Source of the DNA: Lachnospiraceae bacterium
Lineage (GTDB): Bacteria; Bacillota; Clostridia; Lachnospirales; Lachnospiraceae
Assembly: GCA_017482205.1 (NCBI GenBank)
Contig: JAFUNK010000018.1
Location: 44,304 to 108,303, forward strand
DNA: 64,000 bases
Direction of reading: 5' to 3'
Of the stretch, positions 51,956 to 60,852 are shown piece by piece. The position numbers and the translations under genes are program-made. The notes beneath the pieces were generated by a model. The model had not been told where the DNA came from. It searched no databases and saw nothing but the letters and a program-made list of their open reading frames with translations. Position 1 is the stretch's first letter. Each line of letters starts with the position of its first letter.

Positions 51956-53002
51956 ATGAAGCGTATATTGATAGTTTGTGGAAAAGTGATATTGGTAATT
52001 AGTTTGGTTTACATACTGATGGTAATGGTTATATACAGGGATTTATTAAGTACCGTTTTAAGTACTATACAAATTAGTGAAGCACCTGCGTACAGGGCTG
52101 TTATATACGGTGATTTTGGACTGGAAGAATATTATAAAACAGGCTCTGCAAGCTATGAGGAACTACAGGATTATTGTTTTGAGGCATTGGGGCTGGCTTT
52201 TTTTAATCAAAATCAGGCGGATAATTTTGAACATGGCTGCTCCGGCTTTTTTGCCAGAACGCCGGAAGGGGATTATATACTGTGCCAAAACTATGATACT
52301 TATCCTGACCAACAGTTACCGGTGGTAATAGAGACACATGCTCCAAGCAGTGATAAAAAGGTACTGGGGCTGGCAAACTGCGGATATTTTGTAAGAGAAA
52401 AGGGTTTTCATAGTCTGGTAGACAGAATATCCGTAGCTGCTTCACCATATCTGTGTATGGACGGAATGAATGAGCACGGATTGGCAATTATGATAGCAAC
52501 GGCATCGGGAAGCAGCGGCTATAAAGAGCAGGATAACAGGGTGGTAATGGTGGACCAGACCATTCCAACAGCATTGCTAAATAAAGCGGAAAATGTAGAA
52601 GAGGCAATTGCATGGTTATCCGGCATTACAATCAATGAATCTTCACATCCCAGTCATTTCCTGTTGGGAGACGCCTACGGTAACAGTGTAGTGGTGGAGT
52701 GGATTGATGGAGAAATGCAGGTTATCCGAACCGATAAAGACTATCAGATATTCAGTAATTTTGTCCTATATGATAATGAGGAACTTATCGGTAACGGGTC
52801 TAACCGATACAGGGAATATGAAAAGGTACTGGAGGAAAACGGTGGTGTGATTACGGAAGAAGAGGCTTTGGAGCTGTTAAAAGACAATACATTGGGTAAT
52901 CATGCCTGCTTTAGCGTGGTATATAATCTGACAGATAAAACCATGAAAGTAACCTTTCATAACGATTATGAAAACGTATATGAGTTTGCCATCATAAAAT
53001 AG
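51956..53002 (+). CDS. Membrane-anchored Ntn-type linear amide C-N hydrolase
   Basis: From the ATG at 51956, with AGGAGG upstream, the 348-aa protein has an N-terminal membrane helix or uncleaved signal (about residues 6-28), followed by a choloylglycine hydrolase/acyltransferase-type Ntn domain. The probable nucleophile is the Cys in HGCSGFFARTPEGDYILCQNYD-like sequence (given here in parts: HGCSGFFARTPEG then LCQNYD). The DGMNEHGLAIMIATA motif near 165 and NES motif later are typical. It hydrolyses amide bonds of small acylated compounds such as bile salts, penicillins or acyl-amino acids. Extracellular placement is expected. Confidence 0.8.
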   Translation: MKRILIVCGKVILVISLVYILMVMVIYRDLLSTVLSTIQISEAPAYRAVIYGDFGLEEYYKTGSASYEELQDYCFEALGLAFFNQNQADNFEHGCSGFFARTPEGDYILCQNYDTYPDQQLPVVIETHAPSSDKKVLGLANCGYFVREKGFHSLVDRISVAASPYLCMDGMNEHGLAIMIATASGSSGYKEQDNRVVMVDQTIPTALLNKAENVEEAIAWLSGITINESSHPSHFLLGDAYGNSVVVEWIDGEMQVIRTDKDYQIFSNFVLYDNEELIGNGSNRYREYEKVLEENGGVITEEEALELLKDNTLGNHACFSVVYNLTDKTMKVTFHNDYENVYEFAIIK

Positions 53003-53042
53003 GGTTATTAGCAAAATATTTAAAAGAAGAGAGGATAAAAAT

Positions 53043-53876
53043 ATGTGTACATCTATATTTAGAGATACAATGGTTACGGATAATTGGAAAGATGTAGAGG
53101 CAGCAGGAAAGAAAAAAATGCCTGTACTTTTCCCGTTGGGCGTAATAGAAGAACATGGACCGCATCTGCCGCTTGGCTCGGATATTTATTGGAGTATAAG
53201 CATGTGCAGAATGGTAAAGGAAAAATTACATCGTGACGGTAAGGAATGTGTCATTGCACCCCCTTATTACTGGGGAGTTAACCATTGTACGGGAGGATTT
53301 CCGGGAAGCTTTTCGTTAAGACCGGATACCATGCAGCAGGTACTGTTTGAAATTTTTGAAAATTTGAAAGCATTCGGGTTTGAGGAAGTTTATTGCTTCA
53401 GCTACCACGGAGATGCCAGCCATGTAAAAACCATTGCCGAAGCTGTAAAAAAAGCAAATGCAGAACTGGGTATGCAGATTAAACTGGTACTGGAGTCCAT
53501 GGATTTACAGCTTTATGATTGGGAGGGAAATGAAAACTTTTTACTGGTTTCTGCACCGGATTATCCCATGGAATGGTTTGAGGAACAGGAGCCGTCTGAA
53601 AAAGGAAAGTTTGATATTCATGCAGGAGCCTTTGAAACAGCAGTAATGCATTATTTTTATCCGCAATTGACAGATGTGGAAAAAGCAAAGACATTAAAAT
53701 CTACATCCTTGGATTATGACGGCTTGAAAAAGTGGATGCAGGGCGGCGAAAGCACCAAAGAAGTAGTGCCGTTAGGATATGCGGGCAACCCGGCAGGATA
53801 TGAAACGGTAAGCAGACATGTAGAAGAAATGATAGATTTGCAGGTAACAGATATTGTAAGGAGAATTATTTTATGA
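53043..53876 (+). CDS. Creatininase-family amidohydrolase
   Basis: The 277-aa protein has the metal-site block LGVIEEHGPHLPLGSD near residue 35 (Glu, His and Asp ligands), WGVNHCTGGFPGSFSLRPDT near 77, SYHGDASHV near 118 and HAGAFETAVM near 195, all typical of the creatininase/creatinine amidohydrolase superfamily. That family also includes enzymes acting on cyclic imides and coenzyme precursors, so the substrate is open. It follows the Ntn hydrolase gene after 40 bp, and the two amide-cleaving enzymes may serve one catabolic pathway. Confidence 0.9.
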   Translation: MCTSIFRDTMVTDNWKDVEAAGKKKMPVLFPLGVIEEHGPHLPLGSDIYWSISMCRMVKEKLHRDGKECVIAPPYYWGVNHCTGGFPGSFSLRPDTMQQVLFEIFENLKAFGFEEVYCFSYHGDASHVKTIAEAVKKANAELGMQIKLVLESMDLQLYDWEGNENFLLVSAPDYPMEWFEEQEPSEKGKFDIHAGAFETAVMHYFYPQLTDVEKAKTLKSTSLDYDGLKKWMQGGESTKEVVPLGYAGNPAGYETVSRHVEEMIDLQVTDIVRRIIL

Positions 53877-53935
53877 TTGAAGAAGGAATCCAAACAGTTG
53901 ACAAGATATTGGGCAGAACCGAATTGGAGAGATAA
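53873..53935 (+). CDS. Possible 20-residue translationally coupled peptide
   Basis: An ORF MIEEGIQTVDKILGRTELER begins with an ATGA overlap on the stop codon of the creatininase-family gene, with AAGGAG 8 bases before its ATG, and stops 2 bases before the ATG of the next gene. It could be a coupling leader for the downstream kinase gene or the remnant of a lost gene. No homology is claimed. Confidence 0.3.
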   Translation: MIEEGIQTVDKILGRTELER

Positions 53936-53937
53936 GT

Positions 53938-54897
53938 ATGCAGAATATATGGGAGAAAATCAGTAATCAATTATATAAAAGCTATGGATTGCATGCTGAC
54001 GAAATAATACGAATGACCACAGGTGTGGGCGGAGACACCTTTTTGGTACAGGCAAGTGAAGGGAAATATATTTACAAAATTGCAGACGTAAATACGATGA
54101 ATCACCCTGAGACAGAGCCGGAAATCTGTGATTTTCTTAGAAAGCAGGACGTACCGGTATCCATATTTATAAAGAACAAAGAAGACAAATGGGTAACGGA
54201 CTGTGAGGATAACAGAGTCAGCCATGTACAGGAATTTGTGGAGGGAAAAACCTTTGCCATGAATATGGCTCCGGAATGGTTTATGAAGGAAGCACCTGTC
54301 CTACTGGGAAAAGTACATAATAAATTGCAGGAGTATAAAGAATTGCCCGCCGGAATAGGAGAAGGCTTCTTTATGTATATGACACCAGAGAATGCAAAAG
54401 TCTCTTATCAGCGTTCTTATGAAAACGCAAAGCAGGTTGGCGAGGAAGATATTCTTTCTGAATTGGAATACAGATTGAAGGTTGTCTCAAAATTTGCAGG
54501 GAAAAAGTTTGATTTGGATAAACTGACCTTTCGCAATACCCATGGAGATTATACGGTTAATCAGATTATTTGCGGGGAGGATAAAATTCATGCAGTTATT
54601 GACTGGACATGTGCCTGCAAACACCCGGTTATCTGGGAAATTACCCGTTCTTTCTTTTTAGCGTCCCCTGCATGTGCAAATGGTTTTTCAGAAGAAAAAT
54701 TTAGGGATTATGTGGAAGGATATTTAAGTGTTGCTCCGCTGACCCGGTATGATAAAGACAATCTTTTGCAATTGTATCTGTATCAATTGGCAGTGTGTGA
54801 CTATTATGCCCAGTATTTAGAGGCGGAAGAATACAAAAAAGAAGAGTATTTGTCACAGGCAAGATTTGCTACAAATGTATTGCGGACAATGCTCTAA
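53938..54897 (+). CDS. APH-family phosphotransferase (aminoglycoside/choline kinase-like)
   Basis: The 319-aa protein has the APH/kinase-like fold: a nucleotide-binding N-lobe (TGVGGDTFLVQASEGKYIYK), the catalytic loop THGDYTVNQIIC (Asp and Asn) near residue 201, and the metal-binding VIDWTCACKHPVIWEI near 220. The family includes aminoglycoside, choline, homoserine and thiamine kinases, so the name does not imply resistance. GAGAGA precedes the ATG. It follows the creatininase-family gene and converges on the AraC gene with only 2 bp between them. Confidence 0.85.
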   Translation: MQNIWEKISNQLYKSYGLHADEIIRMTTGVGGDTFLVQASEGKYIYKIADVNTMNHPETEPEICDFLRKQDVPVSIFIKNKEDKWVTDCEDNRVSHVQEFVEGKTFAMNMAPEWFMKEAPVLLGKVHNKLQEYKELPAGIGEGFFMYMTPENAKVSYQRSYENAKQVGEEDILSELEYRLKVVSKFAGKKFDLDKLTFRNTHGDYTVNQIICGEDKIHAVIDWTCACKHPVIWEITRSFFLASPACANGFSEEKFRDYVEGYLSVAPLTRYDKDNLLQLYLYQLAVCDYYAQYLEAEEYKKEEYLSQARFATNVLRTML

Positions 54898-54899
54898 AA

Positions 54900-55769
54900 T
54901 CAGGCATCGGGAATAAACACGGTATCCTTTTTAGTAATACAGTGTTTTCGGTATTGGCTGGGAGTCATACCTGTTTTTTTCTTAAATTGTGCAGATAAGT
55001 ATTCACCATGACAATAGCCTGTTTCGTGGGCAATATCCATTATAGACATATCGGTGGTGGATAACAGAATCTGTACATGACGAATTTGGATATTGTTCAT
55101 ATACGTGTTGAAAGGCATACCCAATTGAGCATGAAATATGCGTGAAAAATATCCGGTTGAAAATCCGGCATACTGTGCAACTTCTTCCAAAGAAGGCTGT
55201 TCTTTGTAGTGATTTTCCATGTAAACGATAGCATTGATAATCTGTTCTGAAAGGGGCATGGGGTTCACGATGGGAGATACCGGAATATGTTCTTCCAAAA
55301 CAGTCATAAAAAGGCGGAACAACATACCTTGGAGGATAAACTCCTTGTAAGTAGTATCTTTTTCATATTCGCCAAGAATATCAAAGAACATGCCTTTGAG
55401 CTTTTCCTGCGAGGCTTTGGAAAAATGATAAACAAAGGTATCGTAGAGACTGTCAAATACAGGCTGTCCCATTTGTTTGATAAAAGGTTCCACAAATTCT
55501 TTGGAAAACTTAATCATAATACGCTCATAGGGCTCATCGTATTCTGCAAGGGTACGGTGAAATACAAAAGGGGGCATCAGGGCAACGTCACCTGCCTGAT
55601 AGGAGTAAGAACAGGTGGGAGTAATGGTTCTGCGGCGCCCCTGTAAAGTAATGCCGATATTGTAGTGGTCGGTAGCCATCTGCATGGAATCCATATGGTA
55701 ACGGCCTTTAAAATGAATGTGAGTAACAACAATCTGTTGTCCCTGTGGTAATGGTGTAGGCATAAGCAA
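54900..55769 (-). CDS. AraC-family transcriptional regulator
   Basis: The 289-aa protein has an N-terminal cupin-type sensor domain (about residues 10-150; THIHFKGRYHMDSMQMATDH, AGDVALMPPFVFHRTLAEYD) and a C-terminal double helix-turn-helix (about 190-285; LEEVAQYAGFSTGYFSRIFH, MDIAHETGYCHGEYLSAQFK, GMTPSQYRKH). The ligand is often a sugar or small carbon source in this architecture. It reads opposite to all neighbours; its start faces a short AT-rich gap before the KTR gene. AAGGAGAT precedes the ATG on its strand. Confidence 0.93.
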   Translation of the reverse strand: MLMPTPLPQGQQIVVTHIHFKGRYHMDSMQMATDHYNIGITLQGRRRTITPTCSYSYQAGDVALMPPFVFHRTLAEYDEPYERIMIKFSKEFVEPFIKQMGQPVFDSLYDTFVYHFSKASQEKLKGMFFDILGEYEKDTTYKEFILQGMLFRLFMTVLEEHIPVSPIVNPMPLSEQIINAIVYMENHYKEQPSLEEVAQYAGFSTGYFSRIFHAQLGMPFNTYMNNIQIRHVQILLSTTDMSIMDIAHETGYCHGEYLSAQFKKKTGMTPSQYRKHCITKKDTVFIPDA

Positions 55770-55968
55770 TCTCCTTATAATATATCAGTATGTCATAAAA
55801 TCTCAAAAACAACAAGGGATATATGATAAAAGCAAATGAAAAACTACGTTTTTATTACTATAATAAAATAGACAGAGTGTACCGGTGCGAAATGTAAAAT
55901 CGCAGGGACATTATATGCAAAGAATGTCACATGGAAATATTTTCGTATCAAAAGAAGAGGGTAAAAAG

Positions 55969-56133
55969 ATGATAAATACAGAGTGGGTAATATGTCCCAT
56001 ATGCAAAAATAAAACAAGAAACAAGATAAGACAAGACACCATATTGAAAAATTATCCCCTTTTTTGTCCCAAATGTAAAAATGAAACATTGATAGACATA
56101 GAGGACATGAAGGTAAATATTGTAAAAGAGTAA
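55969..56133 (+). CDS. Cysteine-rich KTR zinc-ribbon protein
   Basis: From the ATG at 55969, with AGAGGG upstream, the 54-aa protein MINTEWVICPICKNKTRNKI has two Cys pairs (CPICKN and CPKCKN) and the KTR signature that names this small family. Members are frequent on conjugative elements and in accessory regions of clostridia; function is unknown, probably a zinc-binding nucleic acid or protein adaptor. Longer frames from 55885 lack a ribosome site and family similarity. Confidence 0.85.
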   Translation: MINTEWVICPICKNKTRNKIRQDTILKNYPLFCPKCKNETLIDIEDMKVNIVKE

Positions 56134-56141
56134 AAGGTATT

Positions 56142-56240
56142 GTGTGGAGAAGCTTGTTTAGTCGGGTTAGAAAGCAGAGAATCCCCGGTTGTCTGACGGC
56201 AGAAGAATTAGAGGCAATCAGGTGTAACGGTTTGCGATGA
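56142..56240 (+). other. Short ORF or gene remnant before a GNAT gene
   Basis: A 32-codon frame from a GTG (start MWRSLFSRVR, end LTAEELEAIRCNGLR) fills the gap between the KTR gene and the acetyltransferase gene. It has no clear ribosome site. The LTAEELEAIR run looks like a real protein tail, so it may be a fragment of a lost gene. Confidence 0.25.
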
Positions 56241-56255
56241 AAGAGGAGATTACAT

Positions 56256-56699
56256 ATGAGAAAAAACAAATATACAATACGTGAAGAAAGAATAACAGCC
56301 AAGGAATATATAAATTTTTTGAAAAATACTGATTTAGGTTCGCAATACCCAAAAGAAAGGTTTGAAGAAAGAATAAATACCTTGGTAAACAAAGTTTCCA
56401 TTAGTTTGGTTGCAAGGAATGAATGTAACGAAATCATTGGAGTGTGCTTTGGTATAACAGATTTTGCATACTGGCTTTTTATAACAGATTTAGGAGTTGT
56501 TCGTGAATATACAGGACAGGGAATAGGAAAAGCATTGGTAACCAGGTTACATGAACTGGCAGGAGGAACAGAAAATATAATCATGTATACCTGCGTTAAT
56601 GAAAATGCTGTGCCTTTTTATGAAAAAATCGGAATGAAAAAGCCTGATGATGTCATGGTGTACAATCATATTGAATGGACCGACTTTGTAGTAGAGTAA
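56256..56699 (+). CDS. GNAT-family N-acetyltransferase
   Basis: The 147-aa protein has the GNAT fold: an N-terminal helix region, beta strand FITDLGVVREYTGQGIGKAL with the acetyl-CoA pyrophosphate loop Q/RxxGxG (TGQGIGKAL near residue 88), and the NENAVPFYEKIGMKK motif near 111. An AGGAGA site precedes the ATG. The substrate is unknown. This is one of several short GNAT genes in the last 8 kb of the window. Confidence 0.9.
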   Translation: MRKNKYTIREERITAKEYINFLKNTDLGSQYPKERFEERINTLVNKVSISLVARNECNEIIGVCFGITDFAYWLFITDLGVVREYTGQGIGKALVTRLHELAGGTENIIMYTCVNENAVPFYEKIGMKKPDDVMVYNHIEWTDFVVE

Positions 56700-56757
56700 T
56701 ATAAAACTTACTTTAGAGATACAAGAAGTATTATGGAGAAAATAAGGAGAAAAAAGC

Positions 56758-58071
56758 ATGCTGGAATATTGTAAACTGCAGATAGGCTGTATACTTGTTA
56801 TTTTATATACGGTATTTATCTATTATAAAGAGTTAAGGCGCTTCAGACAAAAGCATAAGCCGTCCTTGTTTGACGGATTGTTAATGCTGGGCCTGGTATG
56901 TGTTTTGTTTGACGGATTGACTGCATATACCGTAAACCATCTGGATGTAGTGGATAAACTGGTGAATCAGGTATTGCACCTGTTCTTTTTGGTAAGCCTG
57001 GACTCTTTTATTTTTTTACTGTTTTTGTATATGCTGTCTATTACGGCGGGATTTCCAAAGAAGCAGGGAATAACATTTCTTTTGAATCTGCCGTTTATTG
57101 TTAATATTATCATAGTGGTGGTAAATATACCTAACCTGCAATATCATGAGGGAGAAATCAGCAATTATTCCATGGGAATGTCAGCATATACCTGTTTTGC
57201 CATGGCTGCCATATATATTGTCTTCAGCATGGTGATATTTTTAAAGCGGTGGCGGTATACAGAAAAGCATAAGAGAGTCAGTGTTTTTACATATTTGTTG
57301 ATATTGGCATGTGTTACAGGATATCAGATGTTTCATCCCCAGGCACTTTTAAGCAGCATTTGCGTAACGGTTATTGTGCTTGGCGTATATATGAATCAGG
57401 AAAATCCCGCAGTAAATGAATTGTCTATATATCATCATGAAATGATAATGGGTTTTGCGACACTTGTGGAAAACAAGGACGGCAGCACCGGCGGGCATGT
57501 AAGAAGAACTACATTGTATGTAAAATTGCTGGCAGAAGAATTGCGTGAGAGAGGTTACTATAAAGATGTGCTCACCAAGGATTATATGAAAAATCTTTTA
57601 AGGGCAGCTCCTATGCATGACGTGGGTAAGATAGCAATACCGGATGCTATTTTACAAAAGCCGGGCAGACTGACTTCGGAAGAGTTTGAAATTATGAAAC
57701 AACATACAACAAGCGGAGCTAAAATCATCAGGGAAACTTTTGGGCATCTGGAACGCAAAGAATATACGGAAATGGCGTATCAGGTTGCATTCTGCCACCA
57801 TGAAAAATGGAACGGAAAAGGATATCCGCAGGGGCTTAAACGCAAAGAAATTCCTTTGTGTGCAAGAATTATGGCAATTGCGGATGTGTTTGATGCAGTG
57901 TCCGAAAAAAGATGTTACAGGGATGCAATGCCTTTGGAACAATGTTTTGAAATTATTCAGGAAGGCAGTGGGCAGGATTTTGACCCGTTGCTTGTAGAAA
58001 TTTTTATGGATATCAGGGATAAAGTCGAAGACATACATCACAGAATGAATGATAATGTGCAAGATGCTTAA
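56758..58071 (+). CDS. Membrane-bound HD-GYP domain phosphodiesterase
   Basis: The 437-aa protein has seven or so membrane helices in residues 5-215 and a cytoplasmic HD-GYP domain (about 225-430). The HD motif is APMHDVGKIAIPD near 280 and the GYP motif is CHHEKWNGKGYP near 343, followed by RIMAIADVFDAVSEKRCYR. HD-GYP enzymes degrade cyclic di-GMP to GMP. The multi-helix part may sense a membrane signal. AAGGAG precedes the ATG. No diguanylate cyclase is present in the window. Confidence 0.93.
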   Translation: MLEYCKLQIGCILVILYTVFIYYKELRRFRQKHKPSLFDGLLMLGLVCVLFDGLTAYTVNHLDVVDKLVNQVLHLFFLVSLDSFIFLLFLYMLSITAGFPKKQGITFLLNLPFIVNIIIVVVNIPNLQYHEGEISNYSMGMSAYTCFAMAAIYIVFSMVIFLKRWRYTEKHKRVSVFTYLLILACVTGYQMFHPQALLSSICVTVIVLGVYMNQENPAVNELSIYHHEMIMGFATLVENKDGSTGGHVRRTTLYVKLLAEELRERGYYKDVLTKDYMKNLLRAAPMHDVGKIAIPDAILQKPGRLTSEEFEIMKQHTTSGAKIIRETFGHLERKEYTEMAYQVAFCHHEKWNGKGYPQGLKRKEIPLCARIMAIADVFDAVSEKRCYRDAMPLEQCFEIIQEGSGQDFDPLLVEIFMDIRDKVEDIHHRMNDNVQDA

Positions 58072-58109
58072 GCGGATATTCCTGATAGGAAAGATACGAG
58101 GTAAAAAAA

Positions 58110-59066
58110 GTGAATTATATATACACAACAAATGTAAAAGATAATGATACTTTACGTGCTTCATTTAATGAACTCACCCGTCAGGTGTTCGGGTTTGATT
58201 TTGTAAACTGGTACGAAACAGGACATTGGGGAAATATGTATATCCCCCATGTTCTGTTAGATGGAGACAAGGTAATTGCCAATGTGTCCGTCAATCTGAT
58301 GCAGTTTGCTATTGGAGATGTAAAGAAAAATTATATTCAGCTTGGAACCGTAATGACACATCCCGATTACCGTAATCAGGGCTTGGGCCGTGAAATTATG
58401 GAGCGTATTATGGAAGAGTATACAGGAAAAGTGGACGGCATGTACTTGTTTGGTAATGACAGTGTTTTGGAGTATTATCCTAAGTTTGGGTTTAAGCCGG
58501 CGAAAGAGTATGAGTATTATATGCCCTGTGAAAAACAGGAGGGTGTAGCAGCATATCAGCTGGAAAAGGTGGATATGAGTAACTCTGCAAACAGTGAAAA
58601 GCTGTATGATAAAATCCGGGCGTGCATGGATGACAATAAAGAGCTTACAGAAAACAGTCTGCTGCAAGATTCTGTTTCAGGAAAGGCGAATAGTGCAATC
58701 GTTAATCAAAATGACGGTCTGTATATGAACGAAAATATCGGCTTGTACCAGTTCTGGATAGCGGCTGAGTATGGAGAACAGATATATTATCTGCCCGAGA
58801 CAGGTAACTATGTGATAGCAGCAGTAGAAGAAAATACTTTGCACATTTATCAGATTTTTGGAAAACAGAAGGCAGATATGAAACGTTTGGCTAAGGCATT
58901 TGGTGAAAATGTCAAAGAGGTGGAGCTACATTATACACCGGCATGTAAAGAAGAGTATGCTGTCAGAGAACACAAAGAAGAGGACTGCACTCTGTTCATT
59001 ATGGGCGAAGATTTGGAGCGGATTGAAAAAGATATGATGATGTTTCCTGAATTATCCCATGCGTAA
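58110..59066 (+). CDS. Two-domain GNAT-family acetyltransferase
   Basis: The 318-aa protein starts at GTG with GAGGT upstream. An N-terminal GNAT domain (about residues 1-145) has the acetyl-CoA loop HPDYRNQGLGREIMERIMEE near 95 and EYYPKFGFKPAKEY near 130. The second half (about 165-318) is alpha/beta and may hold a degenerate second domain, as in two-domain GNATs. The stop codon is followed in the same frame by a further 56-codon open stretch (see 59067-59234). Confidence 0.87.
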   Translation: MNYIYTTNVKDNDTLRASFNELTRQVFGFDFVNWYETGHWGNMYIPHVLLDGDKVIANVSVNLMQFAIGDVKKNYIQLGTVMTHPDYRNQGLGREIMERIMEEYTGKVDGMYLFGNDSVLEYYPKFGFKPAKEYEYYMPCEKQEGVAAYQLEKVDMSNSANSEKLYDKIRACMDDNKELTENSLLQDSVSGKANSAIVNQNDGLYMNENIGLYQFWIAAEYGEQIYYLPETGNYVIAAVEENTLHIYQIFGKQKADMKRLAKAFGENVKEVELHYTPACKEEYAVREHKEEDCTLFIMGEDLERIEKDMMMFPELSHA

Positions 59067-59234
59067 TGGTATACAGAGTGTTTTTTGAATGATTGGTGGG
59101 GCGTGAATGGACATGGATATGTAAATACGGATTCACAATATTATAACAGGGAATTCTCAGAAGAGGATTTTGAAGCAATGCTGGATACGGGCATTTATTG
59201 GGAGAATGCATATATCGTGTTTGAACAGGAATAG
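59067..59234 (+). pseudogene. Open C-terminal fragment, probable gene remnant
   Basis: Directly after the TAA at 59064-59066, the same frame stays open for 56 codons ending FEAMLDTGIYWENAYIVFEQE-like sequence (given here in part as GIYWENAYIVFEQE) before TAG. It has no good start or ribosome site but reads like a genuine protein tail (NDWWGVNGHGYVNTDSQYY). It is either the remnant of a lost gene or a readthrough extension of the GNAT gene. Confidence 0.4.
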
Positions 59235-59288
59235 ATTTTCAAATTGTTGTGAGACGAATTGATGAATATGTATTGAAAAAGCATAAGC

Positions 59289-59612
59289 TAGCCAACTGCG
59301 GTACATATGTAAAAACAACACTTTTTTGAAATGGGCATAAATGGCTTTTTTTCTGTTCCAATGCCAAAAAAAATGGATTTTATCCTTAAAAAAAGGCTGT
59401 TTTGGGCATTACAGAGTAGATTTACCTGTCTACTGCCCACAAAATTTTCAAAATGTGGGCATGGGTTGAGCCTTTTTTGCACTCTATGCCCAAAACCACT
59501 AAAATAACCGTAAAAATCCCTTAAATTTGGGCATTACCATGAAAAAATATGCTATATATGCCCATAAATGCAGTTTGCTCTGCGTTGTAGCATTGGGAAG
59601 CTGTCTTCACAG
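59289..59612. repeat. 324-bp noncoding repeat, copy 1, with four GGGCAT/ATGCCC dyads
   Basis: This segment recurs at 62462-62786 with about 93% identity by eye. GGGCAT cores stand at 59333, 59404, 59457 and 59529, and each has an inverted partner (ATGCCA, CTGCCC, ATGCCC, ATGCCC) starting 28-29 bases later (59361, 59433, 59486, 59558). The four units are separated alternately by long and short gaps. Unit 2 also has an inner AGTAGA/TCTACT stem. Small minus-strand ORFs are present but change frame and amino acids freely between copies. Confidence 0.88.
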
Positions 59613-59638
59613 AAACGCTTGTGAAGACAAATTCCAAT
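59592..59638. repeat. Hairpin at the right end of repeat copy 1
   Basis: TGTCTTCACA (59602-59611) pairs with TGTGAAGACA (59619-59628), extended by ATTGGGAA with TTCCAAT. It begins inside repeat copy 1 and ends outside. Copy 2 has the left arm but not the right, so the right arm was gained here or lost there. Confidence 0.7.
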
Positions 59639-59744
59639 TTAGCGAACACTTGAAAAATTCAGTCTTTTGGTGAGTCTAAAAGCATCTTATGGATTTGAAT
59701 TTGACAAAGAGTTAAATTACATTTTTTGAAAGGAGGTGTTCGGC

Positions 59745-59804
59745 ATGAGAACTATGAGCCGAGATAAAAGAAAAATGATGACAGAGGTGATTATCAAATA
59801 TTAA
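59745..59804 (+). pseudogene. 19-residue orphan copy of a GNAT gene start
   Basis: The ORF MRTMSRDKRKMMTEVIIKY follows a strong AAAGGAGGTG site. Its ribosome site, start and first codons resemble those of the GNAT gene at 61509 (MKTTRRDKGKMIRIMEQID), with about 44 of 52 bases matching from 59728. It is probably the duplicated, truncated start of that gene or a leader peptide for the APH-like gene that follows. Confidence 0.55.
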
Positions 59805-59838
59805 CAGGCAGGCATGAGGTGCCTGCAGAAAGGGTACT

Positions 59839-60852
59839 ATGCTAAAATTAAAATATTTATTTGAGAATTTTGAACTGGCAAGGAAATGTATGGAGTTTTA
59901 TGAATGTGACATGGTTTCGGTGGATGAAATGTTACGGTATTTTAGAATTTCATCAAATGCCATTTATCCGTTTTGGTCGAAAACAGGCAAAAGAATCTGT
60001 TTTTTAAGATTGTCTCCGATAGAGGAAAAAGAGCTGTCAGATGTTGAAACGGAAATTTGTCTGATAGAATGGCTGATTGAAAGGGGATTTCCTGCCATGC
60101 GGCCAGTATCAATGAAAGACGGAAAACTTTTTGGTCAAATCAATACGGAGTGGGGAACTTACAATGTTTCCTGCTTTGAAAAGGTCTCCGGAAATAGTTT
60201 GGAAGACACTAAAGGAACATTTCAAATTGTCAAGGGATACGGAAAGACGTTGGGAGAATTACATGCGCTGATGAAGCAATATCCATATTCTGAAGAAAGG
60301 CGTAACCACAAAATGCTTCTATGCGAAATAGAAGAGAGAATGCAGAAATATGGTGCTTCGGAAATTGTAAGGAAAGAGTTTGCGGATGTGTGTAAGGAAT
60401 TAGAGGGTCTTCCCTTATCGCCATCTGATTATGGTGTTATCCATTATGACTTCGAACCGGATAATGTATTTTATGATGAAAAAGACGGCACTTTCAGCGT
60501 GATTGATTTTGACGATGCAATATGTTGTTGGTATGCATTGGATGTTGTTAGAGCATTAGATGCACTTGACGAGGTTATAGAAGATGTCTCTATGGAAGAA
60601 GCAATCGCGAGTTTTCTTGAAGGATACCGCAGTGCCACGTCTTTCACAGAGGAGCAACAACGGTCAATGATGTTAATGAGAAGGTTTGTACGTTTACAGG
60701 AATACACAACTCTTTTACATGTAGTAAGTGAAGATGTGGAAGATATGCCGGATTGGATGAGCAACCTAAGCCAAAAATTGAAGTGTAAGCTCAGACGACT
60801 GGAAGAATCTATGAATGCAGGAGAAAGAAATGTCAATAATCATTTTTACTAA
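59839..60852 (+). CDS. APH-family phosphotransferase (second kinase-like gene)
   Basis: The 337-aa protein has the APH fold: an N-lobe with ISSNAIYPFWSKTGKRICFL, the catalytic loop VIHYDFEPDNVFYD (residues near 200-213; Asp and Asn) and the metal site SVIDFDDAICCWYALDVVRA near 222. The wide N-terminal extension (residues 1-35) and the ELHALMKQYP helix resemble homoserine kinase II or spore-coat CotS-like proteins as much as resistance enzymes. It overlaps the next GNAT gene, suggesting coupled translation. Confidence 0.83.
   Translation: MLKLKYLFENFELARKCMEFYECDMVSVDEMLRYFRISSNAIYPFWSKTGKRICFLRLSPIEEKELSDVETEICLIEWLIERGFPAMRPVSMKDGKLFGQINTEWGTYNVSCFEKVSGNSLEDTKGTFQIVKGYGKTLGELHALMKQYPYSEERRNHKMLLCEIEERMQKYGASEIVRKEFADVCKELEGLPLSPSDYGVIHYDFEPDNVFYDEKDGTFSVIDFDDAICCWYALDVVRALDALDEVIEDVSMEEAIASFLEGYRSATSFTEEQQRSMMLMRRFVRLQEYTTLLHVVSEDVEDMPDWMSNLSQKLKCKLRRLEESMNAGERNVNNHFY

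Noticed and set aside
53938-54897. Reading the two APH-like genes as aminoglycoside resistance genes
   Set aside because: The APH fold is shared with choline, homoserine, thiamine and other kinases, and the residues that would define an aminoglycoside enzyme are not recognisable by eye.
59288-59482. Minus-strand ORF of 64 codons in repeat copy 1, and its counterpart in copy 2 (62297-62656)
   Set aside because: The two frames agree for only part of their length, are shifted by single-base indels, and most differences change the amino acid. They look like by-products of the noncoding repeat.
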